Shown in pieces: positions 37,010-46,829 of a stretch of DNA of 49,787 bases. The stretch comes from an uncultured Calothrix sp. GTDB lineage: Bacteria > Cyanobacteriota > Cyanobacteriia > Cyanobacteriales > Nostocaceae. The stretch lies in contig CALJJQ010000098.1 of assembly GCA_937973965.1 (NCBI GenBank), forward strand, positions 1-49,787, written 5' to 3'. Below the pieces are notes generated by a model, which searched no databases, had not been told where the DNA came from, and was given only the letters and a program-made list of their open reading frames with translations. A program made the position numbers and the translations under genes. Within the stretch, counting starts at the first letter, position 1; every line of letters starts with the position of its first letter.

Positions 37010-38230
37010 CTACGCGATCGCATCAACAATCGGTTGCGTTAACCAATTTAAACCGACTCGAAGTTGATGTTCCCAGGTTGGCATTCGATACAAATAGGCT
37101 AACCGTCGAGCAACATAGGCTAAAGGACCATCCAATTGCACTCCTAAACCAGATAGGGTAGCATTATCCACACCTAAAGCCATCATTTCCCCCAGATGTT
37201 GATATTTAAACGGTAATAGGGGACGATTGGTCAAAGAAGCCCAAACATTCCAAGCTGTATAATCAGCCTGTTGAAAAGCAGCTTGAGCGGTAGCAGGAAC
37301 AACTTGGCGATTTGCATCCCGAATTTGAGCTAAATCTCCTAGGGCAAAAATTTCCGGATGTGCGATGGCTTGTAAGGTGGGATTTGTGCAAATTTGTCCC
37401 CTCTGGTTATGTTCTAAGGGTAAATCCCTGACCACGGGGTTAATTTGGGTTCCCACAGTCCACAGTACCAAATCCACAGGAATAGTATCGATATTACCCT
37501 TATATTCCAAGCTCATTTGATCAGCTGCGATTTGTGTCACCTTCGTTTCCAAATCCAGGAACACACCCTTTGCAGTTAAAGCTTTGCGAGCAGCTTGACG
37601 ATTAAAATCAGGAGAATTAGCCAAAATATCCGTACCCATCTCGATTAAACGGAATTTAGCCCGTTGCTGGAATCGGTCAGCTAACTTACAAGCCAACTCC
37701 ACACCACTGTAACCACCTCCGACAAGGGCAATCCGAATATTATCCTGCTTGGAACTTTCTAAAAGACGTAACTTTTCCTGTAAACGGTAAGCATCCGCAA
37801 TTGTCCGGAAAGGATAGGCATAGGAACTTGCACCGGGAACAAAATCAAGGGGAGTTTCTCCCCCTAAAGCCAATACCACCCGGTCATAGTTTAGTTCCCT
37901 CCCCTGATCCAATTGCACAAGTCGCTGGTCAATATCAATTTTTTTCACATTCCCTTGACAGAAGCGAATCGCCGTATTTTGGAGCAACTCTGCATAGGGA
38001 GGAGCAATTTCCCAAGTTTGTAATTCCCCCGTCAGTAACTCGTATAACAGGGGAGTAAAAACAAAGCGATCGCATCGATCAACAAGGGTAATTTCCGGTT
38101 GCTGTATACTATCCCAGGGCAATTGGTTGAGACGCACAGCTGTATATAAACCGCCAAAACCCCCACCGAGAATACAAATTTTTGTTGCTGACTCTTGACT
38201 CATTGGTGAATATCCCATCCCAACACGCAT
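37010..38230 (-). CDS. ndbB: NdbB/NDC1-type type II NAD(P)H dehydrogenase (demethylphylloquinone reductase)
   Basis: The 406-aa flavoprotein has two dinucleotide-binding sites: ICILGGGFGGLYTAVRL near the N-terminus for FAD and IALVGGGYSGVELACKL (about 165-181) for NAD(P)H. The blocks FVFTPLLYELLTGELQTWEI, ALGGETPLDFV and LYRMPTWEHQLRVGLNWLT near the C-terminus are as I recall them in the cyanobacterial NdbB (slr1743) group. That group reduces demethylphylloquinone before methylation in vitamin K1 synthesis; other type II dehydrogenases feed the plastoquinone pool. The likely start is ATG 38203 (MSQESATK) rather than 38230. The subgroup is from memory and less certain than the family. Confidence 0.8.
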   Translation of the reverse strand: MRVGMGYSPMSQESATKICILGGGFGGLYTAVRLNQLPWDSIQQPEITLVDRCDRFVFTPLLYELLTGELQTWEIAPPYAELLQNTAIRFCQGNVKKIDIDQRLVQLDQGRELNYDRVVLALGGETPLDFVPGASSYAYPFRTIADAYRLQEKLRLLESSKQDNIRIALVGGGYSGVELACKLADRFQQRAKFRLIEMGTDILANSPDFNRQAARKALTAKGVFLDLETKVTQIAADQMSLEYKGNIDTIPVDLVLWTVGTQINPVVRDLPLEHNQRGQICTNPTLQAIAHPEIFALGDLAQIRDANRQVVPATAQAAFQQADYTAWNVWASLTNRPLLPFKYQHLGEMMALGVDNATLSGLGVQLDGPLAYVARRLAYLYRMPTWEHQLRVGLNWLTQPIVDAIA

Positions 38231-38597
38231 GGCTAGATATCCAGTGTACTGAATTTTGATTAGGTAGGGGCGATTTCAAGATAAAATCCCCAGGATGAAT
38301 AGAATTAATCTCGCTTGTGAATAGGGAGTGGGGAGTAGGAATAATACCGTTTTGAATTGGATATATTCAGGAGAGCTTTCGGGAGCAGGGGGAGAAAATG
38401 TATCAAAATTTGAGTGGAGTTGTTTTTCCCCACTCCCCGTACAGACGAGACATGTCGTGTCTCTCCCTACTCCCTGAAAGTCTTAGGAGTTCGTAATAAA
38501 TCCCGGATTTGCCTTGATTGCATTAGTCACCCCCCAGGGGAAATATGGATTAATTAGTTTAGTCCTAGAGCTTGGCAAATATTCCACCAATTTAGCT
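38231..38597. other. Divergent spacer before the exporter gene
   Basis: It contains GGGAGT-type heptamers, the segment 38374-38416 shared inverted with 18413-18456, and the palindrome AGACGAGACA/TGTCGTGTCT at 38443-38462. A TTG at 38514 could start the exporter frame earlier, but the ATG at 38598 fits the family better. Confidence 0.5.
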
Positions 38598-40805
38598 ATG
38601 TTAAATAAAATTGGACAACATCTATCAAATATAACTCCGAAATATCAACCTGTGCGTCGCACACCAACTCTACTACAAATGGAAGCTGTGGAGTGCGGAG
38701 CAGCATCTTTAGGGATGATTTTGGCTTATCACGGTAGGATTGTCCCCTTAACGGAATTACGACAAGCTTGTGGAATTTCTCGCGATGGAAGTAAGGCTTC
38801 TAACGTCTTAAATGCGGCGAAAAGCTACGGTTTACAAGCAAAAGGTTTTAAAGTTGATATTGAAGGTTTAAAACAACTTAAGTGTCCCTATATTGTTTTT
38901 TGGAATTTTAACCATTTTCTCGTTGTTGAAGGCTTTCGCGGTCAGCATGTTTTTTTGAATGACCCAGCAAGCGGACGTAGAAGAATTTCTTTAACTGAAT
39001 TTAGTGATGCATTTACGGGTGTTGTTTTAGTTTTTGAGAAAGGTCCAGAATTTAAAAAGGGTGGTAGTAAACCAAGTGTAATTCTTTCTTTAGTTTCCCG
39101 TTTACGTGGTTCATTTTGGCCACTTTTATATTCGGTTTTAGCTGGCTTTTTCCTGGTGTTACCCGGTTTAGCCATGCCGACATTTTCCCAATTCTTTGTC
39201 AACGAAGTTTTAATTAAAAATAATACCGATTGGGTACGTCAGTTGGTATTCGCCATGATGTTTACTGCTTTAATTAGCGGTTTATTAACCCGATTACAGC
39301 TACAATTGTTACGGCGAATGCGCATTAAGTTGGCGATGGCAATGTCCAGTAAATTTATTTGGCATTTGCTCCATCTACCTGTTAGCTTTTATGACCAAAG
39401 ATTTGCCGGAGAAATCAGCAGTCGTATTCAATTAAACGACCGATTAGCAAGTTTATTATCGGGAAAATTAGCAACCACTGTCATCTCAGCAGTGATGGTA
39501 ATTTTCTACGGCATTGTGATGTGGCAATACGATAAAATTTTAACTTTAATCGGGATTACTTTTGTTTTAATTAATTTAATCGCGTTACAATGGGTAGCTC
39601 GATTACGAACGGATACCAATGTGCGTTTAATGCAGGAGCAAGGAAAAGTCAGTGGTGTAGCTATTTCCGGACTCCAAAGTATGGAAACCCTCAAAGCCTC
39701 TGGTTTAGAATCAGACTTTTTCAACCGTTGGGCTGGATATTATGCTAAATCCATTAATGTCCGTCAAGACATGGATAATCTCAACCAAAAACTCGGAACT
39801 CTACCAGCATTTTTATCGGGTGTCACTTCCATGTTACTGTTAGCGGTTGGTGGTCTGCGGGTGATGGATGGAGTCATGGATATTGGGATGTTAGTTGCAT
39901 TTCAATCCCTAATGCAGCAGTTTATGCAACCAGTTAACCAATTGATTAGTTTAGGTGGAGATTTACAGGAACTAGAAGGAAGTTTAAATCGTTTAGATGA
40001 TGTTTTACGTAACCCCACCGTTGAACCTCAAAATATCTCATCAGAACAAATTTGGAACTTTGCCAATCCAAAATTAGAAGGATATTTAGAATTAAAAAAT
40101 ATTACCTTTGGCTATAATCGCAACGCCGCACCTTTGATTGAAAACTTGAGTTTATCTTTGCAACCGGGTCAACGGGTAGCCCTAGTTGGTGGTAGTGGTT
40201 CAGGGAAATCAACCGTTGCTAAATTAGTTGCTGGTTTATATGAACCTTGGAGCGGTGAAATTTATTTAGATGGATTACCAAAATCCCAAATTCCCCACCA
40301 AGTTTTAATTAATTCGATGGCAACTATTGAACAGGATATTATGCTATTTGCCGGAACAGTACGCGATAATTTGACTCTCTGGGATACCACTATCCCTGAT
40401 AGTAGTTTAATGCAAGCTTGCCGTGATGCCGCAGTTCACGAAATCGTGTTATCTTTACCTAGTGGTTATAATGCGGACTTGTTGGAAGGAGCAACTAATT
40501 TAAGCGGTGGACAACGACAACGTTTGGAAATTGCTCGCGCTTTAGTGAATAATCCTGCGATTCTATTAATGGATGAAGCCACTAGCGCATTAGATGCAGA
40601 AACGGAAAAAATTATCGATCAAAATATTCGTTTGCGTGGATGTACTTGTTTAATCGTTGCTCACCGTTTAAGTACTATTCGTGATTGTGATGAAATTATT
40701 GTCCTGGAGCGTGGTAAAGTTGTTCAACGAGGAAGCCATGACCAATTAAGTCAAGTTGAGGGACATTATTTACAGTTAATTAAAAGTGAGGGGGGAAGTC
40801 TTTAG
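38598..40805 (+). CDS. NHLM/C39-type peptidase-permease-ATPase exporter
   Basis: This is a fused ABC exporter of the bacteriocin type: it cleaves a leader peptide after a double-Gly site and exports the product. A C39 peptidase domain (with catalytic Cys in MEAVECGAASLGMILAYHG, His in NFNHFLVVEGF, Asp in FLNDPASG) is followed by about six membrane segments. The ABC domain has Walker A GGSGSGKST, signature LSGGQRQRLEIARAL, Walker B ILLMDEATSALD and switch His VAHRLST. From the ATG at 38598 it has 735 residues; a TTG 84 bases upstream would add 28. It resembles the NHLM subfamily linked to Nif11/NHLP precursors. No precursor, modifying enzyme or partner transporter is visible within the window. 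Confidence 0.85.
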   Translation: MLNKIGQHLSNITPKYQPVRRTPTLLQMEAVECGAASLGMILAYHGRIVPLTELRQACGISRDGSKASNVLNAAKSYGLQAKGFKVDIEGLKQLKCPYIVFWNFNHFLVVEGFRGQHVFLNDPASGRRRISLTEFSDAFTGVVLVFEKGPEFKKGGSKPSVILSLVSRLRGSFWPLLYSVLAGFFLVLPGLAMPTFSQFFVNEVLIKNNTDWVRQLVFAMMFTALISGLLTRLQLQLLRRMRIKLAMAMSSKFIWHLLHLPVSFYDQRFAGEISSRIQLNDRLASLLSGKLATTVISAVMVIFYGIVMWQYDKILTLIGITFVLINLIALQWVARLRTDTNVRLMQEQGKVSGVAISGLQSMETLKASGLESDFFNRWAGYYAKSINVRQDMDNLNQKLGTLPAFLSGVTSMLLLAVGGLRVMDGVMDIGMLVAFQSLMQQFMQPVNQLISLGGDLQELEGSLNRLDDVLRNPTVEPQNISSEQIWNFANPKLEGYLELKNITFGYNRNAAPLIENLSLSLQPGQRVALVGGSGSGKSTVAKLVAGLYEPWSGEIYLDGLPKSQIPHQVLINSMATIEQDIMLFAGTVRDNLTLWDTTIPDSSLMQACRDAAVHEIVLSLPSGYNADLLEGATNLSGGQRQRLEIARALVNNPAILLMDEATSALDAETEKIIDQNIRLRGCTCLIVAHRLSTIRDCDEIIVLERGKVVQRGSHDQLSQVEGHYLQLIKSEGGSL

Positions 40806-41382
40806 GATTATTCGATTTTGGATTACCCTTACGGGTGTGTGCCGCGTTGTTGCGTTAAAGCGCTACTACGTGCCTTTTTCTTACCCATCACAATTAATCA
40901 CATGGAGTATTATAAGCTATCCAATTGACACTCCTACTACTAAAAGTACGTGGGAGTTTGACAGATTCACCGACCTAAAAGTGCAGGGAAACGCTGGACA
41001 CTTCGCTGGGGCGTGCCACATCAGCGGTCTTATCATCCCTATCCACAATTTACCCCAAAGCCGTCCTAGAAGGACGGGGCTTATATCCCATTTTTTTGGT
41101 CAATTCGTTGAAAAACATATTTGGTTCCAGTTATCACGGGAAAAAGCATTCAAAAATACACCTAATCTTGTGGGTATGGGAATTATCTGATATCCTAAAT
41201 AAAGATATATTGCATCAAGCCCGGCAATTTGTGCTGATGAGAGAAAATGTGGTTGCAAGTATTATTTAGGGCTGTATAGAAAATTGCGGGTGTCGAGCGC
41301 AACAATGAGACTTGGAAAACCATTTTAAACAGTAATTTAAATACCTAATTAGATTCATTTCCAGTAACTTAGGACAAATTAT
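40806..41382. other. Spacer with IS200/IS605-type hairpins, no intact gene
   Basis: The 134-codon frame here lacks protein character. Two hairpins are notable: TTGACACTCCTAC ... GTGGGAG (40925-40959) and AAGCCGTCCT/AGGACGGGGCTT (41058-41082). Both look like transposon-end structures of the IS200/IS605 group. 40857-40895 resembles part of 33175-33292. It also carries a partial inverted CCAAAAT element at about 40814-40832. Confidence 0.5.
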
Positions 41383-43965
41383 ATGACTTCTGCGGCTGAA
41401 TTCCCAGCAGGTGCTGGTTTTGTGCCTTCCTCAGAGCGAGAAAATAGTCATGATCCCCAATTATTGGCAACCGGGGTATATGTGACAGTACATGGACATT
41501 TTTATCAACCACCACGGGAAAACCCCTATCTAGACACAATTGAACGTCAACCCGGAGCAGCTCCCTTCCATAATTGGAATGCACGTATTCATAGTGAATG
41601 CTATCGTCCCAATGCCTATGCACGGGTCTTGAACCACCGAGGGGAAGTGGTGGGGATCGTCAACAACTATGAATACATGAGCTTTAATATTGGTCCGACC
41701 TTGATGTCGTGGTTAGAACGCCATGATTTGCAGGTATATCAGCGCATTATTGAAGCCGACCGACTATCCTGCGATCGCTTGAATGGATATGGCAATGCGA
41801 TCGCCCAGGTTTACAATCACATCATTATGCCCTTGGCAAATCAACGGGACAAATACACCCAGATTCGTTGGGGAAAATATGATTTTAAATCCCGCTTTGG
41901 TCGTGATCCCCAGGGAATGTGGTTAGCGGAAGCAGCCGTTGATTATGCAACCTTAACAGCTTTGGTCGATGAGGGGATCAAATTTATCGTCTTAGCACCC
42001 TCCCAAGCCCAACGCTGTCGGCCCTTACCCAATGAATGGGAGCAACAACCCGAATGGCATGAAGTCGGTGGTAGTCAAATTGATCCCACCCGACCCTACC
42101 GATGCTATTTAAAAAACGATGGCGCAAATCCCCGTTATATTGATATATTTTTCTATGATGGGCCCATATCCCGTGACATGGGCTTTAGTGATGTGGTCTA
42201 CAGTTCTAGCCATTTAGCAGGAAGAATCGGAGCCGCAGTCCGGGGTGAACACCAAGCCCAATTAATCTCCGTAGCCACCGATGGGGAAACCTTTGGTCAT
42301 CATAAACGTGGTACAGAAAAAACCCTCGCCTATGCTTTCACCCATGAATTTCCCCAACGCGGTTGGACCGTCACCAACTTTGCCCACTATTTAAGCCTCC
42401 ATCCCCCCACCTGGGAAGTCGAACTCAAACCCGTCACTGCTTGGAGTTGTGCCCATGGGGTCGATCGCTGGCAAGATGATTGTGGTTGTGGTGGAGCTCC
42501 CGGATGGCACTTAAAATGGCGCAGACCCCTACGGGATAGTTTGGATTGGTTACGCGATCGCTTAATCAAAATTTACGAACAACAAGCCCAGCAGTTATTC
42601 AGCGACCCCTGGTTAGCGAGGGACGAGTATATCCAGGTCATTCGCGATCGCACTCCAGAAACCGTGAGCGCATTTTTGCAGCGTCACCAAAACCACCCCC
42701 TCACTGACAGCGAACGGGTAGACGCACTGCGATTATTGGAAATGCAGCGCCATGCTTTACTAATGTATACTAGCTGTGGTTGGTTCTTTGAAGAAGTATC
42801 CCGCCCCGAAGGTACACAAATCCTCCGCTATGCAGCTCGCGCTTTAGAATTAGCAGCCGATGTATCGGGAGTTCAACTGGAACGGGAATTCATGAAACGT
42901 TTGGCGACCATTCCCAGCAATATTGACGAATTTATTAATGGTGAAAAAATATACCAAAAACTAGTCCTAACTTCCCAAGTCACTATTGAACAGGTTGCAG
43001 CTCACCACGCCATTACTTCCCTGTTTAACAATCATCACTTCCACGAACATAATTCCGCAACCGCCAATCGCGTTTATTGCTATACCGTCCATCAAAGTGA
43101 TTATACATTGCAACGGATGGGAGCCTTGACCCTGGGAGTTGGGAATATTGAGTTAATATCAGATATTACCTGGGAGAGTCGGAATTTAGTCTTTGCCGTT
43201 CTCCATCTAGGTGGATGGGATTTTCACTGCTGTATTCAACCCTTTGAAGGTAGACGTAAATACAGCGAAATCAAAGAACGATTATTTTCCTCCTTACAAA
43301 AAGCCAGCGCGGCTCAAACCATTTTAGACATGGCCCAGTTATTTGGGGAGAAAAGTTACAGCTTGCAAGACCTATTTGCCGAAGAACGACACAAAATCAT
43401 GCGTACACTCACCCAGGAAACCCTGGGGAGATTAGACCAACTATATCACCAAGTATATCGGGATAATTACGGGGTAATTATGGCATTCCATCGGGATGAG
43501 TTAACCGTACCCCAGGAATTGCAAGTTGCGGCCGAAGTAGCTTTAGGACACCAATGCTTAACCAAATTGCAGAGCCTAGAACGGGATATTAATGATGTGG
43601 CAGCAAGTAATAATTACCTAGTGGAATTAAGTGCGATCGCCACAGAAGCCAAACATCTACGGGCGAATTTAAATATTCCGGCAGCGAAGGTATTATTAGA
43701 GCAATTAATATCTCGTTTATTATGGCAAATCCTGTACGGTAACAATTTCAATTTGGAGATAGAAATCGAGCGATTGGAAAGTTTAATTCGGGTCGGTAAT
43801 GCCCTGAACTTAGGAGTTTCCCTCGATAGTGTCCAGGAAATGTATGTCACTTACCTACATCAGCAGATATTACCACAGGTGAAACAGAGTAGCGATACCT
43901 ATCCCTATCGACAATTACTACAGTTAGGACACACACTCAAAGTCGATGTCAGCGCTTGGTTGTAA
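41383..43965 (+). CDS. Glycoside hydrolase family 57 with DUF3536 domain
   Basis: The 860-aa cytosolic enzyme begins with the GH57 first motif YVTVHGHFYQPPRENPYLD. It carries GMWLAEAAVDYATL with the probable nucleophile Glu, and ATDGETFGHHKRGTE with the probable acid/base Asp. The second half (HLKWRRPLRDSLDWL onward) corresponds to DUF3536. GH57 enzymes act on alpha-glucans (amylases, branching enzymes, 4-alpha-glucanotransferases); the DUF3536 subgroup has no firmly assigned activity known to me. A role in glycogen metabolism is therefore inference. Start ATG 41383 follows a weak purine-rich stretch. It is a single gene, with an antitoxin gene closely convergent downstream. Confidence 0.88.
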   Translation: MTSAAEFPAGAGFVPSSERENSHDPQLLATGVYVTVHGHFYQPPRENPYLDTIERQPGAAPFHNWNARIHSECYRPNAYARVLNHRGEVVGIVNNYEYMSFNIGPTLMSWLERHDLQVYQRIIEADRLSCDRLNGYGNAIAQVYNHIIMPLANQRDKYTQIRWGKYDFKSRFGRDPQGMWLAEAAVDYATLTALVDEGIKFIVLAPSQAQRCRPLPNEWEQQPEWHEVGGSQIDPTRPYRCYLKNDGANPRYIDIFFYDGPISRDMGFSDVVYSSSHLAGRIGAAVRGEHQAQLISVATDGETFGHHKRGTEKTLAYAFTHEFPQRGWTVTNFAHYLSLHPPTWEVELKPVTAWSCAHGVDRWQDDCGCGGAPGWHLKWRRPLRDSLDWLRDRLIKIYEQQAQQLFSDPWLARDEYIQVIRDRTPETVSAFLQRHQNHPLTDSERVDALRLLEMQRHALLMYTSCGWFFEEVSRPEGTQILRYAARALELAADVSGVQLEREFMKRLATIPSNIDEFINGEKIYQKLVLTSQVTIEQVAAHHAITSLFNNHHFHEHNSATANRVYCYTVHQSDYTLQRMGALTLGVGNIELISDITWESRNLVFAVLHLGGWDFHCCIQPFEGRRKYSEIKERLFSSLQKASAAQTILDMAQLFGEKSYSLQDLFAEERHKIMRTLTQETLGRLDQLYHQVYRDNYGVIMAFHRDELTVPQELQVAAEVALGHQCLTKLQSLERDINDVAASNNYLVELSAIATEAKHLRANLNIPAAKVLLEQLISRLLWQILYGNNFNLEIEIERLESLIRVGNALNLGVSLDSVQEMYVTYLHQQILPQVKQSSDTYPYRQLLQLGHTLKVDVSAWL

Positions 43966-44008
43966 CGGTTCGGCAACTTTGGCGACAAGTTTTCATCAAA
44001 AAGTAATC

Positions 44009-44239
44009 TCATGCAGATAATGGAGAAATCATTAATCGACGCTCACGGTCAGCAGCATAAGCAATACAGGCTTTTAAGTCTTCTCGTGTCAGATCAGGAA
44101 AATCGTCAAGAATTTCTGCTTCAGTCATCTCAGAAGCCGGATATTCAAGAACTTCATAAACCGTAATTCGTAAGCCGCGTACACAAGGCTTGCCACCGCG
44201 TTTATTGGGTTCGATCGTGATGATTTCTCGGTAGTTCAT
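44009..44239 (-). CDS. DUF433 antitoxin-like protein
   Basis: The 76-aa protein has the DUF433 pattern: GGKPCVRGLRITVYEVLEY, then EAEILDDFPDLTREDLKACI and a C-terminal AADRERRL tail. DUF433 proteins are DNA-binding antitoxins usually followed on the same strand by a PIN-like (DUF5615/Mut7-C type) toxin gene. Here the GH57 gene ends 43 bases beyond the stop, so the toxin gene is missing. An upstream same-strand fragment (44265-44372) ends 26 bases before its start codon. Confidence 0.85.
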   Translation of the reverse strand: MNYREIITIEPNKRGGKPCVRGLRITVYEVLEYPASEMTEAEILDDFPDLTREDLKACIAYAADRERRLMISPLSA

Positions 44240-44543
44240 CGGTTCTCACAATTATTTATTACAACTATTCATATATCTTACCGAAATCAAGAAACTCAGC
44301 AAACATCTTCCAACTAGGATACTGATCTGAATAAGTTACTGGCTGTGCAGTTAAGCATTCGAGTGCAGCCTAGAGGAAACTGGGTATATCGCCATTTTTC
44401 CACCCAACACACTATATCCCCATTCCCTACTCCCTCACCCCAAAAATCTGCCAAAAGATAAAAATATCTGGCGGAAAATGAGTATTTCGATCCTCAATGA
44501 GTGCTAAAGTTGCAAAGATATAGTGTAAGTCTCAGCGAGTATC
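44240..44543. other. Spacer upstream of the lytic transglycosylase
   Basis: Apart from the fragment at 44265-44372 it holds CCCTACTCCC heptamers (about 44425-44436) and presumably the promoter of the transglycosylase gene. No other feature seen. Confidence 0.4.
44265..44372 (-). pseudogene. C-terminal fragment of an unknown gene
   Basis: The reverse strand reads AALECLTAQPVTYSDQYPSW, then KMFAEFLDFGKIYE and a stop. It looks like the natural end of a protein. A stop codon just before AALE closes the frame upstream and no continuation is seen. I do not recognise the family. Its position directly before the DUF433 gene suggests that they once shared a transcript. Confidence 0.35.
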
Positions 44544-46829
44544 ATGCTGAAGAAGCTACAAAAAAAGCAAATCTCTATTCTTGTAGGAGCAGGGTTGTGC
44601 GCGTTTTTAGCGGGTGCAATGTTTTCTGCACCGGAAATTGGTAAAACTTTGGGGAAATTATTGCGTTTTAACCAAACTCCCACCGAACGCATTACCGAAG
44701 AAACCAAAGCGAAATCCATCGTTTTTCCCCTAGTGACAGAACCAGTGGAAGCACGCGCGGCAAAATTAACGCAAATAGCCAATAACACCGCCAATTTATC
44801 TGGTTTCCAACAACTGGAACGCAGTCGAGCTAGATATCTATTGGCTAGTGACCTATTGGCAAACGAAAAAACCCAAAAACAAAATGCTCAACAAATCTTA
44901 AAACTTTTAGATGGACTAGAACACGATTACAGCTTGTTGGCTCCTTACGTCTTGCTGCAACGAGCCAGAGTATACGATATTACTGGAAATCCAGGTAAAG
45001 CGTCCGACTTACGTCAGCAGGTGGTTAGAGAATATCCTAAACATCCAGCCGTTGTCAAAGCATATTACTTGATTAGCACTCCAGAATATCAAGAACGAGC
45101 GATCGCGGAATTTCCCTCCCATCCCCTCACCTGGAAAATCATACGTAAGCGTTTAGCCGAAAACTTTGAGCAGCCCCAGTTAAAGTTAAATTTAGCCCGT
45201 TATGCCTTTAATCAGCCGGGAATTGGCGATATTCTCAGCAATTTATCCACCGATGCCAACCTCAAACCCGAAGACTGGGAGGTCATTGGTAATGCACGCT
45301 GGGAAAACAAACAATTTGGTAGTGCAGCCACAGCCTACAGCAAAGCTCCAAAAACTCCCCGTAATCTCTACCGGATTGGTCGGGGATTACAAATAAGTGG
45401 CGATCGCGAACCTGCTTTTACAGCTTACCAGGATTTAATCAATCAATTTCCCCAATCCTCGGAAGCGGGTATAGGGCTATTGCGAATGGCAGAACTAGTC
45501 CCAAGCAATCAAGATGCTTTACCCTTACTAGATCAAATTATCAGTAAATACCCGGAGCAAGCCCCAGAAGCCCTGGTGAGGAAAGCCAATATCCTCAAAC
45601 AGAAAAAAGACCAAAAAGGAGCAGCCGCAGCCTATAAATTGCTCTTAGAAAAGTATGCAAATAGCGAACAAGCCGCAGTGTATCGCTGGGAACAAGCCCA
45701 AAACCAAGCAAAAGCCAAAAATTATCAAGCTGCCTGGGAATGGGCCCAACCCATTCCCACCAACAATCCTAGTAGTATTCTTGCCCCGCGTGCTGGCTTT
45801 TGGGTTGGTAAATGGGCAACTAAACTCGGTAAAAACACAGAAGCCAAACAAGCCTACGAGTATACGTTAGGTGAATTTCCCTTTTCCTACTACGCCTGGC
45901 GTTCCGCCGTTGCCCTCGGTTTAAAAGTAGGTGATTTTAATAACCTGCGGCAAATGAACCCGGATTTAGTCAAGCGTCAACGTCCCGTTCCCCTAGCAGG
46001 TTCAGAAAGTTTTAAAGAACTATACCTCCTGGGACAGGATCGGGATGCATGGTTGCAATGGGAAAGTGAATTTACGAATAAAACCCAACCCACCATCGGC
46101 GAACAATTTACCGAAGGATTAATGCAACTAGTCAGGAACGAGAACCTCAAAGGGATCAACACCGTTTCCACCCTAGAAGACCGGGAAGCACCCGCAGACA
46201 AAGCCGAATATCAACAACTCCGCCAACAGATAACCTATTGGCAAGCCAGATACCCCTTCCCCTACCTCGACTTGATTGAAAAATGGGCGGCAACCTACAA
46301 AGTAAATCCCGTAATGGTGACAGCCCTAATCCGTCAAGAATCAAGATTTGAGGCAAAAGCCAAATCAACGGCTGGTGCAACCGGGTTGATGCAGGTAATG
46401 CCAGATACCGCCAAATGGATTGCACCGCAAATCGGCAAAGATATCAAAAACATTAACCTGGAAGACCCGGAAGATAATATCATGCTCGGTAGTTGGTATC
46501 TAGGGCATACCCATGATACTTACAAGAATAACTCCTTGCTGGCGATCGCAAGTTACAACGCAGGACCTGGAAACGTTTCCCAATGGCTACAACAACCCAA
46601 CATCCCCAAAGATGACCCCGACGAATTCGTGGAAGCAATTCCCTTCAACGAAACCAAAAACTATGTACGGCAAGTCTTCGGTAACTATTGGAACTACCTG
46701 CGGCTATATAACCCGGAAATATCCAACCTCGTCGCCAAATATTCCACCAACCATCCCACTCTGACCAAACAACAACCCCAATCAACTACCACACCCACAA
46801 CAAATCAATCACCCGTAGAGAGTAAGTAG
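44544..46829 (+). CDS. Soluble-lytic-transglycosylase (Slt70)-like protein
   Basis: The 761-aa protein has an N-terminal membrane anchor or signal (ISILVGAGLCAFLAGAMFS). A long superhelix of TPR-like helices (about 80-560) follows, then an SLT domain near the C-terminus (about 585-730): VTALIRQESRFEAKAKS with catalytic Glu, GATGLMQVMPDTAKW, and LLAIASYNAGPGNVSQWL. Such enzymes cleave the MurNAc-GlcNAc bond of peptidoglycan with formation of an anhydro end; they act in the periplasm. The ATG at 44544 gives the anchor at the very N-terminus. The C-terminal tail is Thr/Gln/Pro-rich. Confidence 0.9.
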   Translation: MLKKLQKKQISILVGAGLCAFLAGAMFSAPEIGKTLGKLLRFNQTPTERITEETKAKSIVFPLVTEPVEARAAKLTQIANNTANLSGFQQLERSRARYLLASDLLANEKTQKQNAQQILKLLDGLEHDYSLLAPYVLLQRARVYDITGNPGKASDLRQQVVREYPKHPAVVKAYYLISTPEYQERAIAEFPSHPLTWKIIRKRLAENFEQPQLKLNLARYAFNQPGIGDILSNLSTDANLKPEDWEVIGNARWENKQFGSAATAYSKAPKTPRNLYRIGRGLQISGDREPAFTAYQDLINQFPQSSEAGIGLLRMAELVPSNQDALPLLDQIISKYPEQAPEALVRKANILKQKKDQKGAAAAYKLLLEKYANSEQAAVYRWEQAQNQAKAKNYQAAWEWAQPIPTNNPSSILAPRAGFWVGKWATKLGKNTEAKQAYEYTLGEFPFSYYAWRSAVALGLKVGDFNNLRQMNPDLVKRQRPVPLAGSESFKELYLLGQDRDAWLQWESEFTNKTQPTIGEQFTEGLMQLVRNENLKGINTVSTLEDREAPADKAEYQQLRQQITYWQARYPFPYLDLIEKWAATYKVNPVMVTALIRQESRFEAKAKSTAGATGLMQVMPDTAKWIAPQIGKDIKNINLEDPEDNIMLGSWYLGHTHDTYKNNSLLAIASYNAGPGNVSQWLQQPNIPKDDPDEFVEAIPFNETKNYVRQVFGNYWNYLRLYNPEISNLVAKYSTNHPTLTKQQPQSTTTPTTNQSPVESK

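Noticed and set aside
40786-41190. 134-codon frame overlapping the end of the exporter gene
   Set aside because: It covers repeat and hairpin DNA, has no ribosome binding site and no recognisable domain.
42387-42569. 60-codon reverse frame inside the GH57 gene
   Set aside because: It is antisense to conserved coding sequence, with no supporting signal.
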